This document shows positions 44,313-53,751 of a DNA stretch of 64,000 nucleotides, in pieces. The translations under genes were made by a program, and so were the position numbers. Numbering within the stretch: position 1 is the stretch's first letter; each line of letters begins with the position of its first letter. The DNA comes from Pseudomonadota bacterium (GTDB lineage: Bacteria > Pseudomonadota > Gammaproteobacteria > Acidiferrobacterales > Acidiferrobacteraceae): assembly GCA_021785035.1 (NCBI GenBank), contig JAJYGP010000025.1, forward strand, positions 124,001 to 188,000. The letters are read 5' to 3'. The notes beneath the pieces were generated by a model. That model was not told where the DNA came from. It searched no databases and worked only from the letters and a program-made list of their open reading frames with translations.

Positions 44313-45686
44313 ATGCCGATTTGTGACCCCGAGCTTTCCGCCAACCGCGTATCCTTCGTCGAGATCCTAGGTCATACGGTCGCCAACATCACGCCCTCGG
44401 CTATGGCTACGGTGACCCTGTCTCTGGTTGTGGCCGAGGGGGGGTTGCTCACATGGGCGGTCTACCTGGTCGTGGGGTTTTTGATGTTGCTGGTTGCAGC
44501 GCAGGTTGCGACCTTGGCAAAAGAGGTGCCGGCCGCCGGATCGTTGTTCGTGTCTCTGAGCCGAGCTCTGCACCCCATGGTCGGCATCCTGAGCGGGTGG
44601 TGCATGACCGGCGGCTATCTTGGCGCGTTGTTAGCGGCCCCGGTCATTGGTGGCCTGTTTGTGGCCAAGGCCTTTCCTATCGTCGGCATGGCTGTGCCCT
44701 GGCCTTTTGTCGCGGTGGTGTTTTCGCTGACATCCTGGGCGCTTACGGTCCGAGATGTCGAGCTTGCGACTCGCTACAGTCTTTTGATAGAGGCAGTTTC
44801 GCTGGTAATTATCGCGTTGATAGGTGTGGTGACGCTCGCTCATGTCGGGGTTTTTGACCGTGTGCAATGGCGTGCGCCGTTTGCTGCCTCACCGTTCTTT
44901 CATGCCATTACTTTGAGCATCTTAGCCTATGGTGGCTTCGAGACGGCCGCCAACTTCGGTCGCGAAGGCCGGTCCCCTACGCGCTCCGTTCCGGCGGCGA
45001 TCCTCGCCGCCGTTGTGTTCAGTATGGGGTTCTACGTTTTCATGGCCTACGCCGAAATGGCTGGCTTTGCCAATCATCCCTCTTTTTTGGCGGGTACCGA
45101 GGCGCCTCTTAGCGCCTTGGCCGTGGGCGAAGGCCTTCCGGTGTTGGCCTTCTTGTCGGATCTCGCGATGGCGATAGCGGCCTTAAGTGCCACCATCGCG
45201 ACCTTAAATAGCCTCAGCCGTCTTTGGTACTCGATGGGACGCCACCGGGTCCTGCCCGCCATTTTCGGTGGGGTGGGGTCGCGGAAGACCCCGAGCTACG
45301 CCCTCCATATTTTGGGTGCGCTTACGACCATGTTTGCCGTGGCGGCGGGGGTACTGAGATGGTCGCCGCTTGCGATCGTGAATCTGTTTGGGGTCTTTAC
45401 CGCCCTCGGATTCATCTTTATTTACCTTTTTGCGATGGTCGCGGTCCCGGTGATGAGGCGGCGACGCGGCCGGCCGGTGTCCTGGATCGCAAGTTTGGCG
45501 CTTCTGACCGTCGGTCCCTTGTTACTCTATGTTTTCTTGCAAAATTTCCAGGGGGCAAGTGGGATCACGCTTGTCGCGGCCTACGGCTTCCTGGCGTACT
45601 TATCGGTGGGCATCTGCATCTATTTTGTGTGGCGGCGCGGCGCTCCGGAAGGGCGGGATTTTGCCCAAAGTCGTGACGATGATTAG
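44313..45686 (+). CDS. APC-superfamily amino acid permease
   Basis: About 457 aa with roughly 12 membrane segments. The first helix region (EILGHTVANITPSAMATVTL), the conserved YGGFETAANFGRE stretch of TM6, and the SPLAIVN/TALGF end fit the amino acid-polyamine-organocation superfamily. It imports or exchanges amino acids or amines; the substrate cannot be told. Its last 8 bp overlap the ogt start. ATG at 44313 gives the standard length; an earlier start at 44283 is possible. Confidence 0.8.
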   Translation: MPICDPELSANRVSFVEILGHTVANITPSAMATVTLSLVVAEGGLLTWAVYLVVGFLMLLVAAQVATLAKEVPAAGSLFVSLSRALHPMVGILSGWCMTGGYLGALLAAPVIGGLFVAKAFPIVGMAVPWPFVAVVFSLTSWALTVRDVELATRYSLLIEAVSLVIIALIGVVTLAHVGVFDRVQWRAPFAASPFFHAITLSILAYGGFETAANFGREGRSPTRSVPAAILAAVVFSMGFYVFMAYAEMAGFANHPSFLAGTEAPLSALAVGEGLPVLAFLSDLAMAIAALSATIATLNSLSRLWYSMGRHRVLPAIFGGVGSRKTPSYALHILGALTTMFAVAAGVLRWSPLAIVNLFGVFTALGFIFIYLFAMVAVPVMRRRRGRPVSWIASLALLTVGPLLLYVFLQNFQGASGITLVAAYGFLAYLSVGICIYFVWRRGAPEGRDFAQSRDDD

Positions 45687-46233
45687 CGTCATGGATACGC
45701 GTCGGCCTGAAAGGTCATCCCTGGCCCTTGCTTGGAGTTCGGTCGAAACTCGGTTCGGGCCCGTCCATATTGCCTATAGTGACTCGTGCCCCTACTTCGT
45801 ATCCCTGGGGTCCGCCGATGTTTTTTGTGATTGGGTGCAGAGCGCCCGCAAGAGGTGTGTTCTGCGCTGGGAGCTTGCACCGCCCCAGGATCTGCAGAAA
45901 GCCCTGCGTTGCTTGCGCGACCCGCGGCGATCTTACGATGGTCCTCTTGCGCTCGCGGCCCAGACCCCCTTTCAGCGCCAGGTCTTGGCCGCCACTCGTG
46001 CCATTCCCTGTGGACAGACCCGCACCTACGGAGAATTGGCGGCCCAGATCGGGCGTCCTCGGGCGGTGCGCGCCGTCGGCACGGCCTTGGGCCACAATCC
46101 TTTACCGCTTCTAATCCCGTGCCACCGGGTCGTGGCCGCAGGGTCCCGTCTCGGCCAGTATTCGGACGGCGGCCAGGAGATGAAGCGGCGTCTTTTGGCC
46201 CATGAGGGCGTGGACGTGGCGTCGCTGCGCTAA
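45679..46233 (+). CDS. ogt: Methylated-DNA--protein-cysteine methyltransferase (Ogt)
   Basis: 184 aa. Removes alkyl groups from O6-alkylguanine by transfer to its own cysteine. The active site is PCHRVVAAG with the preceding GTALGHNPLPLLI; the DNA-binding HTH is PCGQTRTYGELAAQIGRPRA. An N-terminal RNase H-like domain of about 85 residues is present. The ATG at 45679 overlaps the permease stop, so it is probably translated from the same mRNA. Confidence 0.92.
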   Translation: MISVMDTRRPERSSLALAWSSVETRFGPVHIAYSDSCPYFVSLGSADVFCDWVQSARKRCVLRWELAPPQDLQKALRCLRDPRRSYDGPLALAAQTPFQRQVLAATRAIPCGQTRTYGELAAQIGRPRAVRAVGTALGHNPLPLLIPCHRVVAAGSRLGQYSDGGQEMKRRLLAHEGVDVASLR

Positions 46234-46469
46234 TGCTCTGGGGAGGGGCGTAAGCCCGGGTCACTGGCGCCCCAAGGCCCTAAGAGCGGCGCTTAAGGGT
46301 CTTTGAAGGCTTAAGCGGGACGCCGGTCCCCCGGCGCCCCATCCGGCCTATTCGGCAAGCGCCCGCCAGCGGGCCGCGGTGCAGGCTCATTCCTTGGAAG
46401 AGCGCTGCTTGCCCTATTGGCGCCTCGTGTGACTGCCCCGCGCGGCGGCTAGGAGCGCCCTTGGTCGGA
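46234..46469. other. Intergenic gap with GC-rich hairpins
   Basis: This 236-bp convergent gap between ogt and the transporter holds a GCCGG/CCGGC hairpin near 46322-46340 and other GC-rich self-complementary stretches but no T-run. I see no gene. Confidence 0.5.
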
Positions 46470-47723
46470 TCATCCGAGCGCGATTCCGTTTAAGGCCGCA
46501 AACAGGCCAAAGCCTGCTGTGATCGTGATAACGGTCAGCACAAAGGCGGCATACCAGCCTTGGAGACGTAATGCCCCGGGCAGGGCGTGGCGCGCCAGAA
46601 GATAGAGGAAGCCCAACACGATCGGGAGCAGGATCGCGTTCATGACCTCCATGGCTACCCCCAAGGACACAAGGTTCACGTTTGACGCGACCAGGGCCCC
46701 GCCCAAGACCAGAAGCACTGTATAAATCCCGTAGAACCAAGGCGCTTCGCGCGGATGGTGCTCGAGGGAGTGCTTGAATCCCATCACTTCTCCTACCCCG
46801 CGCGCGGCCGTGAGCGACACGACGATGGTGGCGACGATGGCCGCCCCGCTCATGCCAAGCGCAAATAAAAGGCGGCCGGTCTTCGGACCAAGAAACGGGG
46901 TGAGCGCACCTGCGATTTGCTGAACAGTATTCAGCGGCGTGTGTGGATTGCTGCGCCCTATGGTGGCCGCCGTGACTACCAATACCGCGGCCATGATCAA
47001 CTGGGTGACTACGGCGCCGACCGCGGTATCGATCCGGGCCATTTTGAGATGATCAAGCCTTAGCTTTTTATCGACGACCGCGGACTGCTGGTAGAAGACC
47101 ATCCACGGCATGATCACAGCGCCCACGTTGGCAGCGGCAAGGTAAAGATAGCCTGGATCATGAAACGGAATTTGCAAGCTGTGTCGGAGGAGATAGCCTA
47201 AGTTTTGATGGGTTCGAAAGGCCACTCCTAGGAACGCGAGCTCGAAGGCCCCGACCGCTAGCGCCACGCGCTCGACCGCGGCATAGGAGGCGGTCCACAC
47301 CATGACGATAAGACCGCCTACCAGGATCAGCATAGTAATCCACCGGGGGACCCCAAAGAGCAGTCCCACGCCCGCCATGCCACTGAGTTCTGTTAAAAGC
47401 GCGCCCAGGCACGACAAGGCCAATGTTGCCACTGACAACCATGCCCAGCCGTAACCGAAACGCTTCGCGATAAGCTGGCCATGGCCTTCACCGGTCACCA
47501 CGCCAAGCCGAACGGTCAATTCTTGGACGATATAGAGGATGGGGATCAGAATAACCTGTAGTAGGAGCAGCCTGTAGCCCCATTGGGCCCCGCTCTGGGC
47601 GGCGGTGATGACGCTCCCGGCATCGGTATCAGCGAGCATCACCACAAGGCCTGGGCCCACAACGGCCAAGGCCGCGGCCCACGGGCCGGACCATCTGTCC
47701 GAGAAGCGGCGAGAACGAGACAT
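46470..47723 (-). CDS. NRAMP-family divalent metal transporter, variant motif
   Basis: 417 aa with 11 membrane segments. The family layout is clear, but the TM1 metal motif is DTDAGS where classic Mn/Fe NRAMPs have DPGN, and TM6 reads MPWMVFYQQSA instead of MPHNLYLHSA. This variant resembles the NRAMP-related branch without the ion-binding methionine. The cargo (Mn, Mg or another cation) is uncertain. A 7-bp inverted repeat (TAACAAT..ATTGTTA) lies about 26-50 bp upstream of the start and may be the operator of a metal regulator. Confidence 0.8.
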   Translation of the reverse strand: MSRSRRFSDRWSGPWAAALAVVGPGLVVMLADTDAGSVITAAQSGAQWGYRLLLLQVILIPILYIVQELTVRLGVVTGEGHGQLIAKRFGYGWAWLSVATLALSCLGALLTELSGMAGVGLLFGVPRWITMLILVGGLIVMVWTASYAAVERVALAVGAFELAFLGVAFRTHQNLGYLLRHSLQIPFHDPGYLYLAAANVGAVIMPWMVFYQQSAVVDKKLRLDHLKMARIDTAVGAVVTQLIMAAVLVVTAATIGRSNPHTPLNTVQQIAGALTPFLGPKTGRLLFALGMSGAAIVATIVVSLTAARGVGEVMGFKHSLEHHPREAPWFYGIYTVLLVLGGALVASNVNLVSLGVAMEVMNAILLPIVLGFLYLLARHALPGALRLQGWYAAFVLTVITITAGFGLFAALNGIALG

Positions 47724-47748
47724 AAGGGGGTCTTCTCTTGATAATTCG

Positions 47749-47772
47749 TAACAATAATAAGATTGATTGTTA
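47749..47772 (-). promoter_or_regulatory. Inverted repeat in the transporter promoter
   Basis: TAACAAT (47749-47755) and ATTGTTA (47766-47772) form a 24-bp AT-rich palindrome with a 10-bp spacer in the divergent gap of NRAMP-like and ntrB genes. Its composition is similar to MntR/Fur-class operators, but it does not match a specific consensus. Confidence 0.45.
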
Positions 47773-47921
47773 TTTACTGCAAGGCCTAGTCCCCTTAATG
47801 TCCGGTCCGCTCATGCCTTATTATGGTGCATGCGCCCCGTTTTGCGCCAGCCGGGGGTGCTAAGATAGGCCTAAGTGGCCGCTTCGGGTTTTGGCCCGGA
47901 TCTTGCCTGGATGACACCGTG

Positions 47922-48986
47922 GTGAATGACGCCGAACGTATCGTGGAGAACCTCAGCACCGCCGTTTTGTTAACGGACGCGGGGCTGCGCGTGCTTGCTG
48001 TGAATCCGGCCGGGGAAATGCTGTTTGAGCTGAGTGCAAAGCAGGTGCTGGGCCAGCGTTTGCCGCGGATATGGCCGGAGACCGCGACCCTTGCCTCCGC
48101 GTTTGCGGAGACCTTGCGCGCCGCCCATTCTTTTACCCGGCGCGGTTTGCCGCTCCCGCTTGCGGGACGCGAGGTGACCGTTGATATGACTGTGACCGCA
48201 GTCCTTGCCGAGGGCGCGGCCCACTTTGGGACTGCAGCACTCTTGCTCGAACTGAACCAAGTCGATCGACTGCGTCGCTTGGTTCAGGAAGAGGATCTGG
48301 TCGACCGCCACGATGCGCAAAGGGCCGTGGTTCGGGGTCTTGCCCACGAGATCAAAAATCCTTTGGGCGGGCTACGGGGTGCGGCCCAATTGTTGGAGCG
48401 CAAGCTGTCCGAAAGTGAACGCGAATACACGCGCATCATTATTCGCGAGGCCGACCGCTTGCAGGCCTTGGTTGATCGGCTCACCGGTCCGAATCGGCCT
48501 TACCTTCAGACCCAGGTCAACATCCATCAGGTGTTCGAGCATGTGCGTTCGCTCATTCAAGCCGAGGTGGGCGCGGGGGTCTCCTTCCAGCGGGATTACG
48601 ACCCGAGTCTACCCGAATTCGAAGGTGACCCGGATCAGCTCGTGCAGGCGGTTTTGAACCTTGTGCGCAACTCCGTACAAGCCCCAAGTACGCGTGTCTG
48701 TCTGCGGTCTCGTGTCGAGCGGCAATTGACTATAGGCCAGCGCCGTTATCGTCTTGTACTGCGCGCTGAGGTAGAGGATGACGGGCCTGGTGTGCCGACT
48801 AAGCTACGGGAGACCCTCTTTTATCCCATGGTCACAAGCCGCGCGGAAGGGACCGGTTTGGGGCTGTCCATCGCCCAGGACATCGCGCGCCGCCACGGCG
48901 GGTTGATTGAGTACGCAAGCCGCCCGGGGCGCACGGTTTTTACCTTATTTCTACCGTTGAGGCAGGGACATGACGCGACAGGATAG
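47922..48986 (+). CDS. glnL: Nitrogen-regulation sensor kinase NtrB (GlnL)
   Basis: 354 aa from a GTG at 47922; E. coli NtrB has 349. PAS domain residues 5-110, H-box RGLAHEIKNPLGGLRGAAQLLE, and a HATPase domain with N-box LVRNSVQAP, G1 DDGPGVP and G2 TGLGLSIAQDIA. PII-regulated; phosphorylates NtrC when nitrogen is limiting. Frame extends to 47823, but the added 33 residues are not conserved. Stop overlaps ntrC by 17 bp. No glnA directly upstream. Confidence 0.9.
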   Translation: MNDAERIVENLSTAVLLTDAGLRVLAVNPAGEMLFELSAKQVLGQRLPRIWPETATLASAFAETLRAAHSFTRRGLPLPLAGREVTVDMTVTAVLAEGAAHFGTAALLLELNQVDRLRRLVQEEDLVDRHDAQRAVVRGLAHEIKNPLGGLRGAAQLLERKLSESEREYTRIIIREADRLQALVDRLTGPNRPYLQTQVNIHQVFEHVRSLIQAEVGAGVSFQRDYDPSLPEFEGDPDQLVQAVLNLVRNSVQAPSTRVCLRSRVERQLTIGQRRYRLVLRAEVEDDGPGVPTKLRETLFYPMVTSRAEGTGLGLSIAQDIARRHGGLIEYASRPGRTVFTLFLPLRQGHDATG

Positions 48987-50364
48987 CGTTTGGATAGTCG
49001 ACGACGACGAGTCGATCCGGTGGGTACTGGAAAAAGCCTTTCAGCAGGCCGGCATGGCGCCCCGATGTTTCGCCAGCGCGAACGCCGTTTTAGACGAGCT
49101 TCGCACCCAGGCGCCCGATGTCGTGATCACCGATATCCGCATGAGCGGCCTCTCCGGACTCAAGCTCCTGGAAAATATCGGTCATAGTATTCCCTCGCTC
49201 CCCGTCATCGTCATGACCGCGCATTCCGATCTCGATAGCGCCGTGGCGGCCTATCAAGGGGGCGCGTTCGAGTATTTGCCTAAACCTTTTGATGTCGACC
49301 ATGCCGTGGGCTTGGCGCGTTATGCCATAGAGCATAGGCGCCAAGGGCAGGCATCGGACATTGAAGGCACGGAGAAGGCCCCGGAAATCCTGGGCGCAGC
49401 CCCGGCCATGCAGGAGGTCTTTCGGGCTATAGGGCGTCTCGCCGGCTCCCACATCACGGTCTTGATCAACGGCGAATCGGGGACTGGCAAAGAACTTGTG
49501 GCGCGGGCCCTGCATAATCATAGCCCTCGGGCCCGCAATGCCTTTATCCCACTCAATATCGCCGCCATTCCCGCAGGACTCCTGGAGTCCGAGTTGTTTG
49601 GGCATGAACGCGGCGCCTTTACCGGGGCCTTGACTCAAAGGCGCGGTCGTTTCGAGCAGGCCGATGGAGGCACCCTGTTTCTCGACGAAATTGGCGACAT
49701 GCCATCCGAGCTCCAGACCCGCCTCTTGCGGGTCTTGTCCGATGGCCAGTTTTACCGCGTGGGCGGTTGCGAGAAGATCACCACCAACGTGCGCGTGATT
49801 GCGGCCACCCATCAGAATCTTGAGCAGCGGGTGGCTGACGGTCTCTTTCGGGAAGATCTTTTCCATCGTTTGAATGTGATTCGCATCCAGGTCCCGCCGC
49901 TACGGGATCGTCGCCAAGATATCCCGATGCTGGTGCGTCATTTTTTGGCTATGGCCGCCACGGAACTGAAGGTCGAGCCCAAACGATTGGCACCAGAGGC
50001 TGAGCAATATCTCTGTAAATTGGCCTGGCCTGGGAATGTGCGGCAGCTCGAGAACACCTGCCGTTGGCTTACGGTGATGGCCCCTGGACGCACGATCCGG
50101 GTCGCCGACCTGGCTCCGGAATTGAAGGAAGCGGGTCCGGCGCCGTCGGCAGGGGGCGATTGGTTGTCAAGTTTGAGAACCGTCGTCGAGCAGCGCTTGA
50201 CGCTGGGCGAACACGCGGTTTATACCGATCTTAACTTGGCGTTCGAGCGGACCTTGATCGAGGCTGCCTTGCGGCACACGGGCGGCCGCAAGCAAGATGC
50301 CGCCAAGCGTCTGGGGCTGGGACGCAATACGTTAACGCGTAAGCTCAAGGAGTTGAATCTTTAG
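48970..50364 (+). CDS. glnG: Nitrogen-regulation response regulator NtrC (GlnG)
   Basis: 464 aa. Receiver domain with phospho-Asp in DVVITDIRMSG; sigma-54 AAA+ domain with Walker A NGESGTGKELVARALH, GAFTGA in HERGAFTGALTQ, and Walker B GTLFLDEIGDMP; a C-terminal Fis-like HTH (GGRKQDAAKRLGLGRNTLTR). Activates sigma-54 promoters of nitrogen assimilation. ATG overlaps ntrB. The 3' end overlaps the convergent lipoprotein gene by 20 bp. Confidence 0.95.
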   Translation: MTRQDSVWIVDDDESIRWVLEKAFQQAGMAPRCFASANAVLDELRTQAPDVVITDIRMSGLSGLKLLENIGHSIPSLPVIVMTAHSDLDSAVAAYQGGAFEYLPKPFDVDHAVGLARYAIEHRRQGQASDIEGTEKAPEILGAAPAMQEVFRAIGRLAGSHITVLINGESGTGKELVARALHNHSPRARNAFIPLNIAAIPAGLLESELFGHERGAFTGALTQRRGRFEQADGGTLFLDEIGDMPSELQTRLLRVLSDGQFYRVGGCEKITTNVRVIAATHQNLEQRVADGLFREDLFHRLNVIRIQVPPLRDRRQDIPMLVRHFLAMAATELKVEPKRLAPEAEQYLCKLAWPGNVRQLENTCRWLTVMAPGRTIRVADLAPELKEAGPAPSAGGDWLSSLRTVVEQRLTLGEHAVYTDLNLAFERTLIEAALRHTGGRKQDAAKRLGLGRNTLTRKLKELNL

Positions 50365-50962
50365 GTTCCGGCAGTGTATGACGGCGCACGAGTTGCACAA
50401 AAATGCGGTCGGCGCGTCGAGCCAAGGCGCCAAGACCCTCGACTGCGCCGGTTACGCTGGGTGCGCAGGCACGCTTCAGATTGACGGTCTTGGTGGCGAG
50501 GAGTCGACCGGTCGTCACGTTATAGAGCCGACCTTGGATCGCCAAGCGCACAAAGGCTTTATGAGGCGTAGAGAAGTTTTGGTCGAAGCGCGATAGGACC
50601 AATACGAGCCGCTCGACCTCGGGCGGCGGCCCGGCCGTCACGCTGGTCCCTAGTCCGAGACGCGCCCGCAGACGGGCCTTGAGGAGGGCCGCCGGTGGCG
50701 CGATCCAGCGATTGTCCGCATAGGCGTAGACGGCCGTCGGATCCCGGTACAGGAGCCGGTAGTGGATGCTCGTCCCTGCGAGCCAAGAGAGGCCCTTGAC
50801 ATGAATCAGTACGGGCACTCCTGGCTTTTCAAAGGCCCGTGTCTGGATCGGGCCAAAGTCGTGATCGACCAGCAGTTCGGGTGGTCGTGAGGGAAACAGA
50901 CTGCAGCCCCCGAGGACGATCAGAGACAAGCCTACGACAAACCCCTTTATCAATTTGGACAT
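50345..50962 (-). CDS. ABC-type transport auxiliary lipoprotein (PqiC/YmbA-like)
   Basis: 205 aa lipoprotein: signal ending LGGCS, then a PF03886-like domain (LIHVKGLSWLAGTSIHYRLLY, ADNRWIAPPAALLKARL). These proteins are the outer-membrane partners of MCE/MlaD-type lipid transporters. It is the last gene of the mlaE-mlaF-mlaD operon and replaces MlaC/MlaB, which are not encoded here. Confidence 0.85.
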   Translation of the reverse strand: MSKLIKGFVVGLSLIVLGGCSLFPSRPPELLVDHDFGPIQTRAFEKPGVPVLIHVKGLSWLAGTSIHYRLLYRDPTAVYAYADNRWIAPPAALLKARLRARLGLGTSVTAGPPPEVERLVLVLSRFDQNFSTPHKAFVRLAIQGRLYNVTTGRLLATKTVNLKRACAPSVTGAVEGLGALARRADRIFVQLVRRHTLPEPKDSTP

Positions 50963-50963
50963 A

Positions 50964-51854
50964 TCAGCGTGACTCCTGGTATCCGGGCTCGCCAGGACCG
51001 GGGGCCATCGGTCGGGCTCCCAGCAGGAGTTCGCGAGGATGGTGGCGTAATGAACGGCTGAGTTTTAAGACATCATCCGAAGTTGCCGTCAGATGGGTTA
51101 TGGCGCGATCAATCTGAGGCAGGGTGCGAGTGAGGATGACGGTGCTTGCCCCCTGGGCGGTATCGCTTAGGGCCTGGAGATGGCGCCCGAGAATTCGCAT
51201 CTGCCTTGTTAATCGATCGATGTGGGCGAGGGTCAGATCGGCGTGTTGCTCGATCTGAGGCAGCCCCGCTACGGCATCGTTCAGGCGCTCGCTCAAAATC
51301 GCCCATTTCCGGCTGGCTTTCGCCGCGTTGGCCAAGATGGTCTGCAGGTGCGCCCTATTGGTGGCGTTGAGCGTCTGATGCAGCGCATCGCTCAGCTCGG
51401 CCAATTGTTTCATGGTATGAGTGCCGGCCTTTGTGAGGCGACTGAGCAGCGAGGGGCGCATTGGAATCACCCCTGGATGGGCGCGTGACGTCGCAAGCGG
51501 CGTCAGGTTGGCCGTGGTGTTGAGCTCCAGTGCCGAAAGTCCGGTGACCCCCTGGAGTTTAAGTAAGGCGTAGGTGCCACGGGTCACGGGGATGCGTTTA
51601 TCGACCGAAATGGCGATCCGAATCATGCGCGGGTTGTGCGGGTCCACGTGGATACCGCGCACGATACCCGCCGTTATGCCCCGGAAAAACACCGTAGACT
51701 GGGGCTTCAGACCAAATACGCTGCCATGTGTGATCACCACATAGCGGGCCCGCGGTTCATGGTTGCCGCCTATCCAGAAAGCGGCCGCCAAAATGGCGAC
51801 GGCAAAAATCAGCACAAAAAGGCCGGCGCGCAAGGCATAGGAGCGATTATTCAT
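50964..51854 (-). CDS. MCE/MlaD-family lipid-transport protein
   Basis: 296 aa. One N-terminal membrane anchor (residues 8-28) is followed by the MCE domain at residues about 38-115 (GSVFGLKPQSTVFFRGITAG, LKLQGVTGLSALEL) and a long helical C-terminal part (residues 140-280). It is expected to form a hexameric periplasmic channel on the MlaEF complex. It starts inside the mlaF end by 4 bp. Confidence 0.88.
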   Translation of the reverse strand: MNNRSYALRAGLFVLIFAVAILAAAFWIGGNHEPRARYVVITHGSVFGLKPQSTVFFRGITAGIVRGIHVDPHNPRMIRIAISVDKRIPVTRGTYALLKLQGVTGLSALELNTTANLTPLATSRAHPGVIPMRPSLLSRLTKAGTHTMKQLAELSDALHQTLNATNRAHLQTILANAAKASRKWAILSERLNDAVAGLPQIEQHADLTLAHIDRLTRQMRILGRHLQALSDTAQGASTVILTRTLPQIDRAITHLTATSDDVLKLSRSLRHHPRELLLGARPMAPGPGEPGYQESR

Positions 51855-52621
51855 GAGTGGGGGCCTTTAAAGACCCGCTGGCCGCGGGTGCCGGTGAAAA
51901 GGGTGGCAACAAAGGGGTGCGGGACGTCAGCGACCTGCTGAGGCGTTCCGAGCGCCACGATCCTATGGTCGGCGAGAATGGCGAGTTGTGTGCACAGGTC
52001 ATGCATAAGGTCTAGGTCGTGGGTAATCACGACCGCGGTGAACCCCAATTCCTTATGGAGACCTTGCAGGTGGTCGACGAAGGCCTGGGCCGTGACCGGG
52101 TCGAGTCCCGATGTGGGCTCGTCAAGAAACAGAAGCTCGGGTTCGAGCGCAAGCGCCCGCGCCAAGGCGACACGTTTGACCATACCGCCCGAAAGTTCGG
52201 CCGGCAGCCGGCTTGCGACCTCAGGCCCGAGGCCGACCATGGCCAGTTTCATATAGACAAGGTCTCTGATGAGGCTGCGGTCCATCCCCTGATACTCCTG
52301 AAGAGGGAAGGCGATGTTCTCGAAAACGGTGAAGGCGCTAAAAAGTGCACCTCCTTGAAATAGGATGCCACACCTCTGGCGCAAGCGCGCAAGATCCTCG
52401 CCCTGGGTTTGCAGCAAGGGACGCCCAAATAAGGTGACGGTGCCACCGTTTGGTTGGTCTAAGCCAATCATTTCGCGCACCAGCGTCGTTTTGCCGCTGC
52501 CGGAACCGCCCACAAGCCCTAGGATTTGTCCTTCGCGGATCTCAAGGTTGATGTCCTCGTGCACGACTTGGCGCCCAAACGCTGTCGAGACATGGCGCAT
52601 TTCGATAATCGGGTCTGACAT
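51851..52621 (-). CDS. MlaF-like ABC transporter ATP-binding protein
   Basis: 256 aa. Walker A GGSGSGKTTLVRE, signature LSGGMVKRVALARAL, Walker B ELLFLDEPTSGLDP, and the MlaF-type extra TRGQRVF C-terminal end. It powers retrograde or anterograde phospholipid transport between membranes with the MlaE permease. One-base overlap with the mlaE stop. Confidence 0.9.
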   Translation of the reverse strand: MSDPIIEMRHVSTAFGRQVVHEDINLEIREGQILGLVGGSGSGKTTLVREMIGLDQPNGGTVTLFGRPLLQTQGEDLARLRQRCGILFQGGALFSAFTVFENIAFPLQEYQGMDRSLIRDLVYMKLAMVGLGPEVASRLPAELSGGMVKRVALARALALEPELLFLDEPTSGLDPVTAQAFVDHLQGLHKELGFTAVVITHDLDLMHDLCTQLAILADHRIVALGTPQQVADVPHPFVATLFTGTRGQRVFKGPHS

Positions 52622-53751
52622 CAGGGCAGACCCAGGCCCCGAAAGGCAATAGCAAACACGGCATCGACAAAGATCACCGCGGTGATGGCGCTGACGACCG
52701 CGTTGGTGGTTTCCTTGGCTAGGCTCTGGGTGTTGGGTTGGATGCGTAGTCCAAAATGGCAGGCTATAAGCGCTATGACAATACCGAATACCACGCCTTT
52801 GACAAGCCCGAGAATCAAGTTGACGACGGGTACCGCGGCCGGGATGCTATGAATGAAGCTCGCCACATTGATACCAAGCTCAATGTGGGCGGTGATCATG
52901 CCGCCTAAAAGCGCGATCGCATCGGTCCAGATGACAAGAAGCGGCAGACCAATTCCCAAGGCCACGATCTTTGGGAGCACAAGCCGGAGTGTGCGCGAGA
53001 CTCCCATGGCCGATAACGCGTCCAATTCTTCGGTCAAACGCATGACGCCGAGTTCCGCGGCCATGGCCGACCCCGAACGTCCCGCCACCAGGATGGCCGC
53101 CAAAAGCGGGCCAAGCTCGCGCAAGATGCTAAGCCCGAGGACATTCACGATATAGGACTGAGCGCCGAAGGTTCGCAGTTCGAGGGCCGAGAGGTAGCTC
53201 ATGACTACGCCCACCAACGCCCCGACTAAGGCGGTAATGCCCAAGGCCCTGACGCCGACTTCATAGATAGTCGCGGAAATGTCTTTCCACGGCGTGCGGG
53301 CGGGATGGCGCAAGAGCGCTCCAGTATCCAGGAGCACTTCCCCAAGGAGTGTGGCAAAGCCAAAAAAGTGAGAGACGAAGGCCCGTTCGGCTGACAACAC
53401 GGTTTCGACCCAGTCGCGTTTCTTCTTACGCTCGGCCGGGGGCGGCGTTTCCCGTTCAGCCCAATGCCGGAACAAGGCCTGATGCTCGGCCCGCACCTGG
53501 AAATCGGCGGGTTGGTTAAAGCCATGAATGCGCCATAAGATCAGGGCACCCACGTTATCTAGCTTTTGGATCGATCGGCAATCCCAGGAGACCTTGACCT
53601 CGCCCGCCGCATACGGTCGCAAGGTGGCGCTCAGTGCCTGATGGCGGCGCCCTATACCCCTCAAGGTCCAGTTCCCAGTCAGTACCACGGTAGTACGGCC
53701 CGCTTCGTCCCGGGCGGTGTGGAAGGCGGCGTCCTCAAAGCGGCCGCTCAT
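52621..53751 (-). CDS. MlaE-like permease with N-terminal STAS domain
   Basis: 376 aa from ATG 53751. Residues 1-95 form a STAS-like domain (VVLTGNWTLRGIG, VKVSWDCRSIQKLDNVGALIL), so MlaB function may be fused to the permease. The MlaE permease domain follows with ALVGVVMSYLSALELRTFGA, ELGPLLAAILVAGRSGSAMAAELG and LDALSAMG. The frame is open back to 53940 without conservation. It is the first gene of the operon. Confidence 0.88.
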   Translation of the reverse strand: MSGRFEDAAFHTARDEAGRTTVVLTGNWTLRGIGRRHQALSATLRPYAAGEVKVSWDCRSIQKLDNVGALILWRIHGFNQPADFQVRAEHQALFRHWAERETPPPAERKKKRDWVETVLSAERAFVSHFFGFATLLGEVLLDTGALLRHPARTPWKDISATIYEVGVRALGITALVGALVGVVMSYLSALELRTFGAQSYIVNVLGLSILRELGPLLAAILVAGRSGSAMAAELGVMRLTEELDALSAMGVSRTLRLVLPKIVALGIGLPLLVIWTDAIALLGGMITAHIELGINVASFIHSIPAAVPVVNLILGLVKGVVFGIVIALIACHFGLRIQPNTQSLAKETTNAVVSAITAVIFVDAVFAIAFRGLGLP

